Shown: in pieces, positions 12,184-23,824 of the stretch | Position numbering within the stretch: position 1 is the first letter of the stretch | Layout: each line of letters starts with the position of its first letter | Source of the DNA: Calcarisporiella thermophila CBS 279.70 | Lineage: Eukaryota > Calcarisporiellomycota | Length of the DNA stretch: 64,000 bases | Direction of reading: 5' to 3' | NCBI RefSeq assembly: GCF_041956535.1 | Contig: NW_027192199.1 | Location: 763,693 to 827,692 of the forward strand | Position numbers and translations under genes: made by a program | The notes under the pieces: model-generated | Database searches by the model: none | The model's input: only the letters and a program-made list of their open reading frames with translations | Told to the model about the DNA's origin: nothing

Positions 12184-13206
12184 GGCGATAATTTAAACCA
12201 AGTGTAAAATATAGAAAAAATAATCAAGAAAAGGGTAATACGTATGAAGTTGTTTGGTATATACTTTATTCTGGTAAAATAAAACTATTTTTGCAAAAAA
12301 GATGAATGCGGGTTTCTTAATTTAATTCTGTCTGCTCTGCTGCGGCACCGTAATGAAAATTTAGCTCAGCACCACTACCGCCCAAGAATTTCTTCCTAAT
12401 TACGGCTGAGAGGTGGAAAGGAAATAAAGCGAGTCTTGCAGAAGAACAAAGTGAAGTCATTAAACCTAATACTAACTCTTTGTAATCGCTGCTAAAACAT
12501 GGTGGTGTTCACAGCTGCATTTCGTTTGTGTATAGTCTATGCTTTAGCGAGTGACAGTTTATTCTAGATTTGTGATCAGCCTCCCAACTATATTCAGGAA
12601 AACGCGAAATTGATTTTTCTCTCTGTTATAAACCAGCTAAATCTGCAATTCAACACAATTGTCATATTACAAGGAGAGTTACTGGTAAAGCAGAATCTAC
12701 TATACCTATTATGAGTGTTCTAATTTATTATAAATTTTCAAATGGAAGTCACAAATTGCTTCTACGATTCTTTTATTACTGACCGTGGTACTGGGACCCG
12801 ATGCGTGGTCAAATACCGAAATTAACTACATCTTGCTTATATATGAGAAATCGATTCTTCATTTCTTTCGCGTGGCAACAGATCCTCATCATTAATTTAC
12901 TGAAAATTGAAGAGAGGATATTGCACTCTTCACAAATCTCTCATTATTTTCAAGCTCAATTACTTTACATTATCCTCTTCGCTCTATGTGCTTTCGAGTG
13001 TTATGAAACAGTAACATCATTATCTAGCATCAATCTTTAGTAACAATACTACACTAGTAATAGAAAAGCTCCGCTAAATATTTGAAAATTTACGACTCAG
13101 TAAGTCATAATCTTCTGTGTTCACTTCTAGCGGTATATCCTCAAATACAAGGGTGGAAGAGTAACCGTTTAATCAGAAGTTTAGCAGACACCCACTCGAA
13201 GCTTAG
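12184..13206. other. Intergenic region, no confident gene
   Basis: Upstream of the SH3BGR-domain gene (-) and of a plus-strand membrane protein. One 79-codon plus-strand frame at 12801-13040 is hydrophobic but has no supporting features. Short 5' exons of the downstream gene could lie at its right end. Confidence 0.5.
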
Positions 13207-13997
13207 GATCTCTACAACCTTATTTTGAAGAACACCTTTTCCGTAGCGTCGCACTATCCTACGTTTTTCTGCCATAATAAAAGTGTTCAAGTAAGCTTTA
13301 ATCTTTCTCGTGCATATTCGCAAACGCTGAGCTCTCATCCCAACATATGTTAACATTTCAGGGGTTAATTCAAGATATGTCGTCATATTTATCTCTTCTA
13401 CATCCTATGGCCCGCCGTTCGTCATCCTTGTTGCCTACTGAAAGCTCCGAGAACAATAAGAGCGGCAACGAGCGCGTTGACCTGGCTGCCATCGTTATTC
13501 CACTTGCAATCATTGCCATAATACTTGTGGGTTGCATGTGGTACCTTTTGCGCAAGCAACGTCAGCATTTTACTCCATCTACTCTTCCAGTAAAAAATCC
13601 GCTGGCATCTCCCCGTATTGTAAATGTTTCCGCAAAAACTTCCAAAAACTGTGGAATGCTACATCATATGCAACCCTTGCATTTGGGGTCTCCACCGCCC
13701 GTACATATATCGACCGTCGAAAATGAGGAGCCATGGGTCAATGCTGATACTATTCTTTCGATTTCCCAGTGGAACGAACAATTGGCCTACAGTGGAGAAG
13801 TATCGCAGGTTAATGCTGCTCAACCGCTAACGAATGCTTACGCTGTTAAATTTGACGCCATCATCAATCCAATGATCGAGTGGGACGAAACTAGAGATGA
13901 GGAGGAAAGGCGATCCGAGGTTGGAAAAGTAGATCGAGAGAAGAAATTAGAAGCTTGCCAAAATTATTCTGCGCGTTTTAGAAGAGTGTCCTACTAG
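13207..13997 (+). CDS. Single-pass membrane protein, 5' end uncertain
   Basis: The main exon is 13362-13997. Its acceptor (TTAACATTTCAG) carries a good branch site, and a donor GTAAGC at 13291 would give a 70-nt intron preceded by an open exon 13207-13290. An in-frame ATG at 13377 could instead be the start. The product has one transmembrane helix (LAAIVIPLAIIAIILVGCMWYLL) followed by a juxtamembrane Arg/Lys/Gln stretch and a roughly 140-residue cytoplasmic tail. I do not recognise the family. A type I receptor-like or anchor topology is likely if the upstream exons supply a signal peptide. Neither an N-terminal signal nor conserved domain was seen. Confidence 0.55.
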
Positions 13998-14349
13998 AGT
14001 AAAGAGAACAGAGTCTGTACACACCCACCGTGGTTTTCTCTGCATATGCGCTCAATTTCAGTATATCTCCTTTTTCCGTGCTTTTACAAATATTCTCAAT
14101 ATTTCTAGATTTTGTATGGCTATAGGTTATGTATAAAATAATAGACTAACGAAATCATTTAGATATTCTAAGTGACTAAGCAAATAGGCTTGTTTATGTG
14201 TTTTTCTTAAGTGATTTGTATAATGCGTATTTACTGTCACTTTTGCGGAACGAAATTATGAGCGTGAAATAAAAAAGCAGATCTATTAGCTATAGAAGGA
14301 CAAAACACATAAAGAAAAAACCAGAATTGCAAATAGAATCTATGCTTCT
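13998..14349. other. Convergent 3' intergenic region
   Basis: AT-rich, with AAATAAAA- and TATAAAAT-like poly(A) signals, between the membrane protein (+) and the NDUFB4-like gene (-). Nothing else seen. Confidence 0.6.
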
Positions 14350-14765
14350 CTATTCTTCTGTCGAATTTGATGATACTTTTTTCTTCTCATGGATATTGTG
14401 CCACATGTTCTGGACAACCAGGCGAGAGATGTAAGTATTATTATAGCTTGATCTCAAATTAGAAATTGAATCCAACTTACATTAGATTTAAAGGCGAGCC
14501 AGGTTAAGCCTACTGGAACAACAGCTGCCCAAATGAATGCACTGCGTACTGTTTTTGGCGTCCAACGAAAGTGTAGGTGAGTATTTTCACGCATAGCCGC
14601 CCATTTTTCAATGCTTGGGTCAATTTTAAGATGTCCTGATTTGCCAAAATTGAGTCAAGATTAGAAAAACAGATGGAGCAATCATTTCAAAAAAATTCAT
14701 GCTTTTAATATGAAAAATAAAATAAGAATGGATGTGGTTGCGTCCTTACCGTGATCGCCTGCCAT
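14350..14765 (-). CDS. NDUFB4: NADH dehydrogenase B15 subunit (NDUFB4-like), complex I
   Basis: Three exons, 14765-14750, 14635-14481 and 14409-14350, give a 76-residue protein. The first exon is only 16 nt (MAGDH plus one base). The middle exon carries HLKIDPSIEKW, then FRWTPKTVRSAFIWAAVVP, the hallmark WTPrTa segment and single membrane helix of the B15/NDUFB4 accessory subunit of respiratory complex I, located in the distal membrane arm of the inner mitochondrial membrane. A charged tail (HNIHEKKK) follows. Length suits fungal members. It is divergent from HMBS, with about 310 bp shared promoter space. Confidence 0.75.
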
Positions 14766-15075
14766 GTTGGATATTTTGTTGCAATTTGAAAATGAGATGG
14801 CTACTTTATTACTTGCCCTGGCTCCAAAAAAAACATTACTGCGCCTCACTTATGAACAATAATGCAGCAATAAATTGCGGCCAAATTCTACGGCCGAATT
14901 TACAGCCGAATATGTCTTACTACTTACTCTCTTAATTGAAGGAAACGGATAAAAATTCATATGCTGGGCGGCGCAGTTATTGTTGTCAAAGGTAACAAGA
15001 ATTATCCCGAAAGAGCTATGAAAGCGAGTGTTCTTGTTAGCTTCAACGATTCAAACCAGGGTGACTCTACACATA
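14766..15075. other. Shared divergent promoter region of NDUFB4 and HMBS
   Basis: About 310 bp between two divergent mitochondrial/heme-related genes. No gene. An upstream, out-of-frame ATG at 15018 precedes the HMBS start and could act as a short upstream frame. Confidence 0.5.
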
Positions 15076-16290
15076 ATGGAATCTCTACCGATACCAACAC
15101 AACCGGCCAATGGCCATAAAAACTATCCGAGGAAAACAACTTATAACATCGGGACTAGAAAATCTGCTTTAGCCCTTGCCCAGACTCACCACATCTTACG
15201 CGAGCTCCAGCGAACGTATCCTACAAATCAGTTTTCCATCACTGCTATGTCGACCACTGGTGATAAAGTGCTTGAAGTTGCATTATTTAAAATCGGTGAA
15301 AAATCACTTTTTACAAAAGAGCTGGAAGTTGCCTTGTTACGGGGGAAAATCGATTTCATTGTTCATAGTTTAAAAGATTTGCCGACAACGTTACCAGAAG
15401 GACTTGAAGTCGGGGCAATAACTGAGCGAGAGAATCCAAGAGATGCGGTAGTATTTCGTGAGAAGTGGCGAGGATATAGACTTGAAAAGTTACCAGAAGG
15501 ATCGGTCGTTGGAACAAGTAGCGTACGAAGAATTGCTCAATTAAGACATCTTTTCCCTCATTTGATTTTCAAGGATATCGTAAGTACAAAAAAATGATAG
15601 GCTTAATCCAATTTACAACGCAAGTGATAACTCGAGCTTATACTGATTTCTTTTTTAAACTCTTCTCTCCACCCTTCAAAGAGAGGCAATGTGTAAGGAT
15701 ATCTCCATATTTTTCTTACAAACCGTTCCATTAACTTTCCCATGTGTAATAGCAATACCCGGCTTTCAAAACTCGATGCACCTGATGGACCTTACGATGC
15801 TATTATCCTTGCTGTTGCTGGTCTGAATCGTCTGCATCTTTCCGATCGCATCAGTTATGTTTTAGAGGAGATGCTGCCTGCAGTTGGGCAAGGGGCTCTT
15901 GGAATCGAATGTCGTGCTGCAGATGAAGCAACTAAACTACTGCTCCAGTCGCTTGACCATCCTGAAACACGCCTGGCATGCATTGCAGAACGAGCACTAA
16001 TGCGCTATCTGGAAGGGGGTTGCTCCGTTCCTATTGGTGTGGATTCAAAGGTTGAAGAGGGACAGAGACTTATTCTTAAAGGTTTAGTGGCTAGTTTGGA
16101 TGGGAAGCGTGTGGTAAGAGCAGAGGCTGCGTGTGATCTTAGCAGCGATGGAGGAGTATTAGCTTCAACTGGAAAAGCTCGAGAACGCAATGATAAAGAA
16201 GCTGAGACGTTGGGCATAGAGGTTGCAAAATCGTTAAAAGAAAATGGGGCAGAGGAAATATTAAACGAGCTCACTTCTACAAAGACATAA
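15076..16290 (+). CDS. HMBS: Hydroxymethylbilane synthase (porphobilinogen deaminase)
   Basis: Polymerises four porphobilinogen units to hydroxymethylbilane in heme biosynthesis; cytosolic. Exons 15076-15579, an 11-nt microexon 15682-15692, and 15753-16290 give 350 residues, near the usual length. Seen: [14 protein letters not shown] at the N terminus, catalytic Asp near residue 101 in [15 protein letters not shown], and the dipyrromethane-binding Cys near 262 in [10 protein letters not shown]. The microexon is needed: without it the invariant [12 protein letters not shown] segment (residues 169-180) cannot be read, and with it all phases close. Start ATG 15076 is chosen because the frame upstream lacks another ATG. 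Comparable to yeast HEM3. Confidence 0.95.
15682..15692 (+). other. 11-nt microexon of HMBS
   Basis: AGAGGCAATGT lies between a CTTCAAAG acceptor and a GTAAGG donor. Together with the first base of the next exon it encodes RGNV, which restores the conserved RGNxxTRL motif of the enzyme. Confidence 0.9.
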
Positions 16291-16589
16291 ATTATATATT
16301 CTTTACTGCTCCTCTCCGTCTCTTTTCTTGTTTCCTTTTTTATTTTTCCATGCAACCGAAGGGAAAATATAAATCATTAGCTTTCAATTGTTATTAAAGT
16401 GTTGACTTATTACTTGGTGAACTTTTTATTATATTTTTATATATACGTGCAGTGTCTGCTCTATGATTATTTTGTTTGATCCGATTATTATGAAATGGAA
16501 TCTTTTCTATTTTTATTTTTAAATTGCAAAAAAGGGATTCAGGCAAATAAGACGATTGGATTAAATATGTAAAAATATAATAGCACGTA

Positions 16590-16677
16590 AAAGGAGGAAG
16601 AGAAGGCGAGGGAAGGAAAAGGGGAGGGGAAAGGGGAGGGGTAGGGGAGGGGTAGGGGAGGGAGAGGGGAAGGGGAA
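16590..16677 (+). repeat. G-run array, potential G-quadruplex
   Basis: Imperfect tandem GGGGA/GGGGTA units: ten runs of three or four G within 16621-16676, separated by one to three A/T bases. This exceeds the G3+N1-7 rule for quadruplex formation on the plus strand. Confidence 0.8.
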
Positions 16678-16809
16678 TGTTTATCCTTACCGCTATAAAA
16701 GAGTAAGGGGAACACACTGAATTCCACAAGAAAAATAATATTGTAGTAAGGATCAAATAATAGCAGACAAAGAAATTGGCAAAGGAAAATAAGGATCTGG
16801 GGACAATTG

Positions 16810-16874
16810 AAGGGAGGGAGTGGGGGATAGGGGGAGGGGAAGGAGAGGGGGAGAGAGGGGGGGAAGTAAGGGGA
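16810..16874 (+). repeat. Second G-run array
   Basis: A purine tract with several G3-G7 runs separated by A, GA or TA. It is about 130 bp beyond the first array and on the same strand. Confidence 0.75.
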
Positions 16875-16963
16875 AATGTCAATAATTATCGCAATTATAA
16901 AACAAATTTATATAAAGAAAAAAAGCAAAAAAAATCAAAATTGGTTTTTAGGATCCGTTTTGA

Positions 16964-19214
16964 TCATCGCCTTACACGTCGTCGAGTCTTAGCTGTAGCA
17001 AATTTCCGTTCACCGGTATTCGGCGGCGCAAACCCGATTGCTGAAGTGGCCCCGAAGTTAACAGCCCCGGCTGGTGTTGCGTTAAACCCACCGACCATTC
17101 CTCCAGAAGCGCTAGAGGCACCAAATCCACCATTTGCCTGGCTTGGCGTATTGAAACCACTTCCAAACGTGAAGCTTTGCTGCGGTTGCTGTTGCTGCTG
17201 CTGCGGTTGCCCAACAGGCTGACCGAATCCTCCACTAGGGGCTCCGAAGCTAGGAGTCATCGTGCCACTGCTGGATCCAAATTGGAATGGGGTAGGAGGG
17301 TTGCTAGTTCCAAAAGTAGGAGTATTAGTGGTATTGGAGGAAGCCCCGAATGTGAATACTGGAGGATTCGAGTTATTTGAACTAAATAAGGGCGGATTTG
17401 TATTCGCGTTAGTAGGCTGCCCAAATGTGAGTGAGAGGTTGGAAGATCCTGTGCTAGTAGCTGTCGAAATTTGAGGTTGTTGCTGAGTTTGGCCGTTAGA
17501 GAACGGTTTGCTACCGAATGCAAAGCCTCCCTCTGTGCTTGTAGAGTTTGCATTGGTCGCCGACCCAAACGAGAAAACAGGTGGCTTTGCTGCATTGGTA
17601 GTGGAGGTAGCATCTTTTGTACCACCAAAATTAAAAGAGAAAGGCGCGTTGGTTGAGTTGAGTGTGCTCGTCTTTTCCCCCTCTGAAGTGCTTTGTGTAG
17701 ACCCAAATGTCAAGGGTACAGGGGTAACGTGCGGTTGCGTACCATTAGGCAGAGATGTTGCTTGATTACCTGTCGAAGGAGCGCCAAAGGTGAATGATGG
17801 AGTAGTAGTGGCAGTTGAGGAGGAGGTAGAGGGCAAATTGGCCTGAGTTGCGCCAAATGTAAATGGGGGTTTTGGTGGCCCGCTCACAACATCGGCGGTT
17901 GTGGATATTACAGAAGAGGCGGTGATGCCTAGGGAGGCGGGAGTGGTAGTAGAAGAGGAGGATGGTAGGATATCTGTTGACGTTGGTTTACTCGAGTCAG
18001 GTGCACCAAAAGTAAACGTAGAGGATTTCATCACAGTCGAGGTCTCAGTCGCCGTAGTCAAAGATTTCATGTCATTATTAGGGGTGCCAAAAATGAATGG
18101 AGAGATCTTAGTTGGTTCTGATGTGGCCGAAGGTGTTACCTCAACTGTGGTCACTGGCTGAGTGGTAGAGGTGCCAAACTTGAAGGTAGGTAGCTTAACA
18201 GAATCGGTGGTTGAGGGAGTCGCGTCGGAAGTACTGGTGTGCCCAAAAGAGAATGAAGGTATTTTCTGGGCAGAATTATCAGCGGTTGTGCCAGAGAGTG
18301 CTCCGCTAGTGGCTGGGGTCCCGAAAGTAAATGAGGCACCCGCATTTGTTTTAGATGCGTCTTCACTAGATCCTGGAGTAGCAGAAGGAGCTCCAAATGA
18401 AAGTGAAGGAGGTTTAGACTCTCCCGATGTAGTATTAGGAGTTCCAAAGCCGAAAAGTGGTTTAATATCCCCTTTTTTCTCCTTCGTATCTTGCGATTGA
18501 GATACAGCTGTAGCCGAGCCAAATGACAACTTTGGTACATCCGATGTTGATGATTTCTCGGAACTGGTGGGGGTTTTTTCTGCAGCAGAAGATGCCGAGG
18601 ACGACGCAGCTGTTGCTCCAAAAGTGAAAATCCCTGTTGCTGACTCAGTGCTACTTGTAGAAATGCCTTTACCAGTCAATGATCCGAGGATTGCGGGTGC
18701 ATTTTTCTCCTCAGTTTGGATTTTATTTTCTTTGTCCTCACTCCCTGATGCTGGAACAGCTATTGGCCCACCATTTCCGTCCATCGTTCCATTAATTGCT
18801 ATACGCTTCGCTTCTCTCTCTTGTACCTCCCGTTCCTCACTTTCATCTAGAGCAAAACGTCGTTTTAAAGATGGATCAGAGCTGATCTTGTCTGCGCGTT
18901 TTTTAGCATCCTCCAGCTCACGCCTTAGTTCCGCCTGTCTTGCTGCAACTAGAGCATGGCGCATCTGCGGTTTAGGCGAGCCAAGCTTCAAGCGACCAAA
19001 TTTATTGATACGCTTACTCGCTGTATTTAGCGGAGGAGTATAGTCCATATAGTAATAAGGGGAACGCGGCGTGCGCGGTGTCCCCGACGCGGTCTGTATA
19101 TGATGGAGCATCGATGTTAATATAGACGTATATTTGAATAATAGTTGGCCAAAGAAATCCAGGATTAAATTGAAATTATTCTTCATATACCTTCAGTATT
19201 GGTGTTGTTGACAT
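16964..19214 (-). CDS. FG-repeat nucleoporin (Nup1/Nup153-like C terminus)
   Basis: Two exons: 19214-19191 (MSTTPILK, donor GTATAT) and 19093-16964, about 717 residues. The short first exon is preferred over the in-frame ATG at 19186 because the intron has an ATATTAACATC branch and a CATATACAG acceptor, and the hydrophobic stretch coded by the alternative lies inside that intron. After a basic N-terminal region with a helical RQAELRRELEDAKKR segment come many FxFG/TFGxP repeats (TFGAPS, SFGTP, FTFGA), as in nuclear pore permeability-barrier proteins. A QPQQQQQQPQQ tract lies near the end. The C terminus, RKFATAKTRRRVRR, resembles the basic end of Nup153/Nup1-type basket nucleoporins. Exact orthology is uncertain among FG Nups. 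Confidence 0.88.
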
Positions 19215-20170
19215 GGTTCACCAACTCCGCTACAACTTCTCCCTTCCGTTTTCCTTAGATGCTAGATGATTTTGTAAATGATCGTAGGTGCTATCGAATA
19301 TTATTCTAAACAGATGAAAAGCAGTGACGATTGAGCGTGATGTAATTGTATGACGTCATCAATTCGTATTGTTATTCTGGTGATCCATGCGCCTAAACGT
19401 GTTTTAGACCCTTTAATTTGTGATTCGGCCAAAACCCTGATCTGGCGAGCTGAAGAAGGAATTCAGCGACCTCATAAGCTCATATATAGAGCAGTATCAA
19501 TCAAATGATGTGTATTCCTATATTCAATGCTTAACTTTCTTTAATTATTCTCACTCATCTCAACGAATGCTGAATAATAGTAAATACACATTATCAATGC
19601 CAATTTCCTGTGATAAACAATGACCATTTTCAATAGCAAATAATGGTTCAAATGCCATGGGGAGTTTAGTGCTTGTGCATAATTGCCCTCTTGCGATATG
19701 ATATGGTTTGACTTAGCCTTTGGTTAAAGTCAAAATATCGTCCATCAGAAGCACATGGATTTTTCCATTGAGAGTTCTTTTTTGAAGATTAGACGCCTTG
19801 TTAGGAACTTAGTGGTTTTTCCCATTTCCCTGATGTAATTTTACCAGGGCGCATTTTCCTCTTATCGCGGGGTGGAGGGCCTAGATGGAGAACATTGGCG
19901 GGAGAATTTGGTCGTTTTCAACATTTTGCGATCTTCGGTCACCCTTTTTTTGGGAACTATTAAATATTAATTTGTGTTAGAAAATCTCCAGTCCCTTCTT
20001 TTCCTCTACATAATTCTCTTGCCCCTTCACCACACACACCCGTGTTGCTTCAGAGGGAGGATCGTTCTCCTTTCATTTCCATTAGTGCTGTCATCAATAT
20101 TATTTTCACCTTCTCGTTCTGAATCATTCATTCGTTCATTTTCATACATTCCATTTCATTAAATTTCACC
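19215..20170. other. Divergent intergenic region
   Basis: About 950 bp upstream of both the nucleoporin (-) and a secreted protein gene (+). No gene or RNA recognised. A pyrimidine-rich tract precedes the downstream ATG (20090-20170), as seen in front of several secreted-protein genes here. Confidence 0.55.
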
Positions 20171-20500
20171 ATGAATTACTTCTCTGCACTTGCTCTTCTC
20201 GCCCTTGTTCAATTCATTTATGCCATTCCCATTTCCAATACTCAGCCAGAAATTCTGACATCCCCAATTTCTGGAACCAATGAGGTAGAGCGTGATATTC
20301 AACGTCGAGCTGTTCTCACTTTTCTAGAGGAGGAAGGGTATATCGATGAGGGCGATTGGTACTACGAGGAGCTAGAGGAGCGTGACGCAGGCGAAGAAGA
20401 AGAGGAGGAGGATCTAGATGGAGAAGGTGATGAGGATGAAGATGAGGATGAAGATGGAGAATGGGCCGATAATGATTCTGATTATGAATATGAATTTTGA
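20171..20500 (+). CDS. Small secreted acidic protein
   Basis: Single exon, 109 residues. A clear signal peptide (MNYFSALALLALVQFIYA, cleavage before IPISN) is followed by about 25 residues, a dibasic QRR site, a helix-like LTFLEEEGYIDEGDWYYEELEERD segment, and a tail that is almost all Asp/Glu/Gly ending YEYEF. No cysteines, so not a classic cysteine-rich effector. A polyacidic tail on an extracellular protein could bind calcium or basic polymers; this is inference. It opens a block of secreted-protein genes. I do not recognise a family. Confidence 0.7.
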   Translation: MNYFSALALLALVQFIYAIPISNTQPEILTSPISGTNEVERDIQRRAVLTFLEEEGYIDEGDWYYEELEERDAGEEEEEEDLDGEGDEDEDEDEDGEWADNDSDYEYEF

Positions 20501-21414
20501 ATGCTTTCATTTTATCTATTTTATATTTATGCTGTATGTTTGTCCTCTCACCTATATTTTTGTGATCTTATATTCATATTTTCTGAAAGTGCGGATAGAT
20601 TCCGAAAGCAGCATTTTATTTTTATAGGGAATTTCCATAGTGAATATCATATCTATACAATTGTTTTTCTCTTGTTGCATTATACTGGTTTAGAAAATAG
20701 AAGCCGGATTTCTCTGTTTCTCCTTGGCTCTTCTCCACCAATGTCTTATTCTGTTTTTCTCTTTTGATCCTTAGCAATTGTTTCCTAAATATCCATTATA
20801 CAATGTCATTAACCATTTTTGATATTTTGTGAATAAAGGAAAAGTCAATTTGTTGTAAAGGACGTCTCTATCCTCTATTGAAAACAAACTGCATGCTAAA
20901 TAGCATCATAAACCGCTCGCGGGGATCAATACAACTCGCTCTCTATTCTGCCTGGTTTCGCAACATGATTCCTTCGCGATCGATGCAATCTTCAGGGACG
21001 CGACATGGCCAAATTCACGCTCATCACATGCTTCAATGTCGGGTTAAATGTCCGATGCATCCTCCATTCTCGCATTGCATTTCAATTTTTGACGCGCGAA
21101 CCAGGGGCAAAAATTTTCTGGGAAATGTGAGGAAAGAAGATCTGCCCTAAATCCTTCAAATATTCTCCAGCGATCTTTTTCTATTGGGCCCAGCCATTCA
21201 GGTCCCTACGCTAAACTATATCTTCCGCCATGATCCTCGATTCCTTCTCTCTTCTTCTTTGTTTCTATTATTTTTCGAACTTCTTTACTCGTACCATTTG
21301 CTCTAGAGTGTATTTAGTTTCGGAAGGCTGTAATATAGTTAGATATATAGATATATAGATATATATTTTCTCGTTCTATTTTTCATTGCTCCGCTATTAC
21401 AATCTGTAGAGGAT
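20501..21414. other. Intergenic region, no gene seen
   Basis: AT-rich. The short frames at 20501-20767 and 20878-21150 have no signal peptide, domain or splice support. Contains a GATATATA direct repeat (about 21337-21366). Confidence 0.6.
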
Positions 21415-22333
21415 ATGAAATATACTACTCTTGCAACCTTGTCGGCGTTGATATGCTTTATCACGCTCACTCAGACGGCGCCCATCGTCAGAAATGATGT
21501 TGTCCTTCAGGAGCGTGAATTGGGGCTGGAGAAGTTACCTATTATATCAAAGCTGGTTGAAGAGTATGTATTATTTTTCGTCATGATAGTTCAAGACTTC
21601 AATCGCTCATCATGAGATTTTTAAATGTATAAATAGTGATGAAAAAATAGTGAGGGGAACTGGAGAGGCCACAGAAGCCGGAGTAGCCAATGAAGAGAAA
21701 ATGGTTAAAGAGGTGGAGGGCGAAGAGGAAGATAACAATGCCTTTGAAAAGAGAGGATGGATGCGCGAGGATATACAACGGGATAAGCTTCGCTTGAATG
21801 AAAAAGACATGCAAGCGAAAGAACAATATCGCCGACAGCCTATATATAAGCGTCAGACCGAGGCATCCGCTCACCTTACATTCAAACCTCCGATGCAAGC
21901 GCGACTTTTGATGCCAGAGAGCATGATCGATAATCCTATGCAAGCGGTAGGTGAGATGCCTCTAAATGAGGCACTTGGGATGATTTCTATGCCAAATATG
22001 CGCAAACGTCAGCTGCCAATTATTGGGTCTCTGCTTGGAGGATCTGGAGAGACACCCGCAGCACCACAACCTCAACCCCAGGCTCCAGCTCAGGCACCAT
22101 CCATGGAAGCACAAAGTACGCCTCATGAGAAATCCAGAAAATCCTCTCAGACCATAAATCATCGAAGGCAACTTGATAAGTTGCCCACTGATAATCTTCC
22201 TCTCACGGGATCCTCCAGTGACGATGAGGATGATGTGGACACCATCGATGATCAACGTGGGGATAAAGTTGGAGTTAAAAATAAGAAGCCAGCTGGGCCG
22301 CTTGGAATGGTGAAGGGATTGCTTCCAATCTAA
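21415..22333 (+). CDS. Secreted precursor with several dibasic cleavage sites
   Basis: Exons 21415-21563 and 21637-22333 (donor GTATGT, acceptor AAATAG) give 281 residues. Signal peptide MKYTTLATLSALICFITLTQT, then an acidic pro-region. Kexin-type sites follow at FEKR/GWMR, YKR/QTE, RKR/QLPIIGSLLGG and HRR/QLDKLP, so cleavage by a Kex2 protease would release about four segments. The third has a hydrophobic start, then a Pro/Gln/Ala-rich linker; the fourth is acidic (SSSDDEDDVD) and ends in GMVKGLLPI. Two products would begin with Gln after KR/RR, which can cyclise to pyroglutamate. No cysteine in the mature parts. Whether the products are signals, structural or antimicrobial peptides cannot be told from sequence. 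Confidence 0.75.
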
Positions 22334-23824
22334 ACTTTTATATTTTCTTCTAGATTCTTGTTATATTTTTTAAAGTATAAAAATCTATATCTACTACATT
22401 ATTGAATAATAAATATTTTGAATACGTTGTAAAATTATTCCTTCAAGCTAGAATTTTGGCGTTTAAAGATATTTTTTCAATACAAAGACGCCACAAAGTT
22501 ATATTACTTTTACAACTAATTTGTATGAGTAGCCATAAATGCTTTCGTTACATGAGAGAACCTTTCACATTTGGATAGAGAACGTGAGAAGTTGAAATAT
22601 TGGATGGCTATTTACTACCAAAGAAAAATAAGCCGATCTTAATTTATCTCATTTATTTTATAGCCCATATGGAATCTATCATCTCTTCTATAAACTCTCT
22701 CCATATACTTTATGCTTGTATTTGGTGGGAATTGAGTTTGAATAACGGTGCGAAAAGGGCTTCCAGAATCAATACTGTTATGATAAAGCGTTAATATACG
22801 CAGCAGAGGTATAGCCTAATGATTCTCATTTCATTCTAGTTCCCTTTTCCACTTCATAAGGTTCTCTATTTTTTATTTATTTAGTATACATCGATTATAC
22901 AGTTTGGATAGAAATATAAAGCCCCTTTATTCATTTATTATTTGATTTTCCTTGCTTCTAGAGTTTAACTAGGAAACTCCTCTACTTTTTTGTCGATATC
23001 CGTCCTCCTCCTCTTTCTTTTTCTCCATTTCTTCAACCCTAATCGACACGATATTTATGGCCACAATTGGGATAATAACACGCCTGTGTATATAGGTAGG
23101 GAAAAAAAGGTACGCAACAAAAGTAATTGGAGCAGAGAATACTATGATAGTAGTTCTGATCTGGAACAATTTGGTTTCATATCAATAATCATTTGTAGCG
23201 ATCTTTGGTGGATTTCAACGCTGCAATACGTTCATCACGACGTTGATTATCTATTCTCTCTTTAAACGTGTCATCTCCTTAGTTAGCATTTATGATGGGA
23301 ATCTCACGATGTGTCATTGGATATGGTTCAGGTGAATTTTAACAGAATTTCAGGGAAAGGGAAATTGTTTTCGTTTGAAACACATTTTCAGCGAAAACAA
23401 TTTGAACAAAGTCGATTATAGCCGACAAAAGACGAAGAACAACAAAAAAAAGTGAGAGGTTTTCATATATGAAGATCTACCTTCATTTCTTTTCAAGCAC
23501 ATTATAGTTATATGACTGTCTTGGGCCTTTGTGTGCTTTTCCGACTTTATAAAAAGAGGAGCAATAGGAGATTCCCTCACTCCACACACTTTTCTCTCTC
23601 CACGCGATCCCACTCATTAAAGAAAAACAGGGTCTTCAGCTGCCTTCGTTTTCCTTTCACTTTTTTTTTGCATTTTTCACTTCGCATTTCCACGTCGCAA
23701 CTCCCCCCTTCACTCTCAACCCTCACTCTAGCATTTTCACTTTTGCATCTTCTCTTTCTTTCACTTCAAATCCTTTAGTCTGCACTTGACATTATTTCTG
23801 CATTTAAGCCTATCTCCTTTCAAA
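22334..23824. other. Long AT-rich intergenic region
   Basis: About 1.5 kb without a convincing gene. Frames here are short and lack starts or splice support. The last 250 bp before the next ATG are pyrimidine-rich with TTTCAC/TCTC repeats, a likely promoter/leader of a highly expressed gene (inference). Confidence 0.6.

Larger units (their letters stand above)
16291..16963. other. Convergent 3' region with G-run arrays
   Basis: Between the 3' ends of HMBS (+) and the nucleoporin (-). Apart from the two G-rich arrays listed separately there is no feature. The 162-codon minus frame across it is a proline/serine translation of the repeats and not a gene. Confidence 0.7.

Noticed and set aside
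16394-16882. 162-codon Pro/Ser-rich minus frame
   Set aside because: It is a translation of the G-run arrays and AT-rich flan sequence; no start context or conservation signal.
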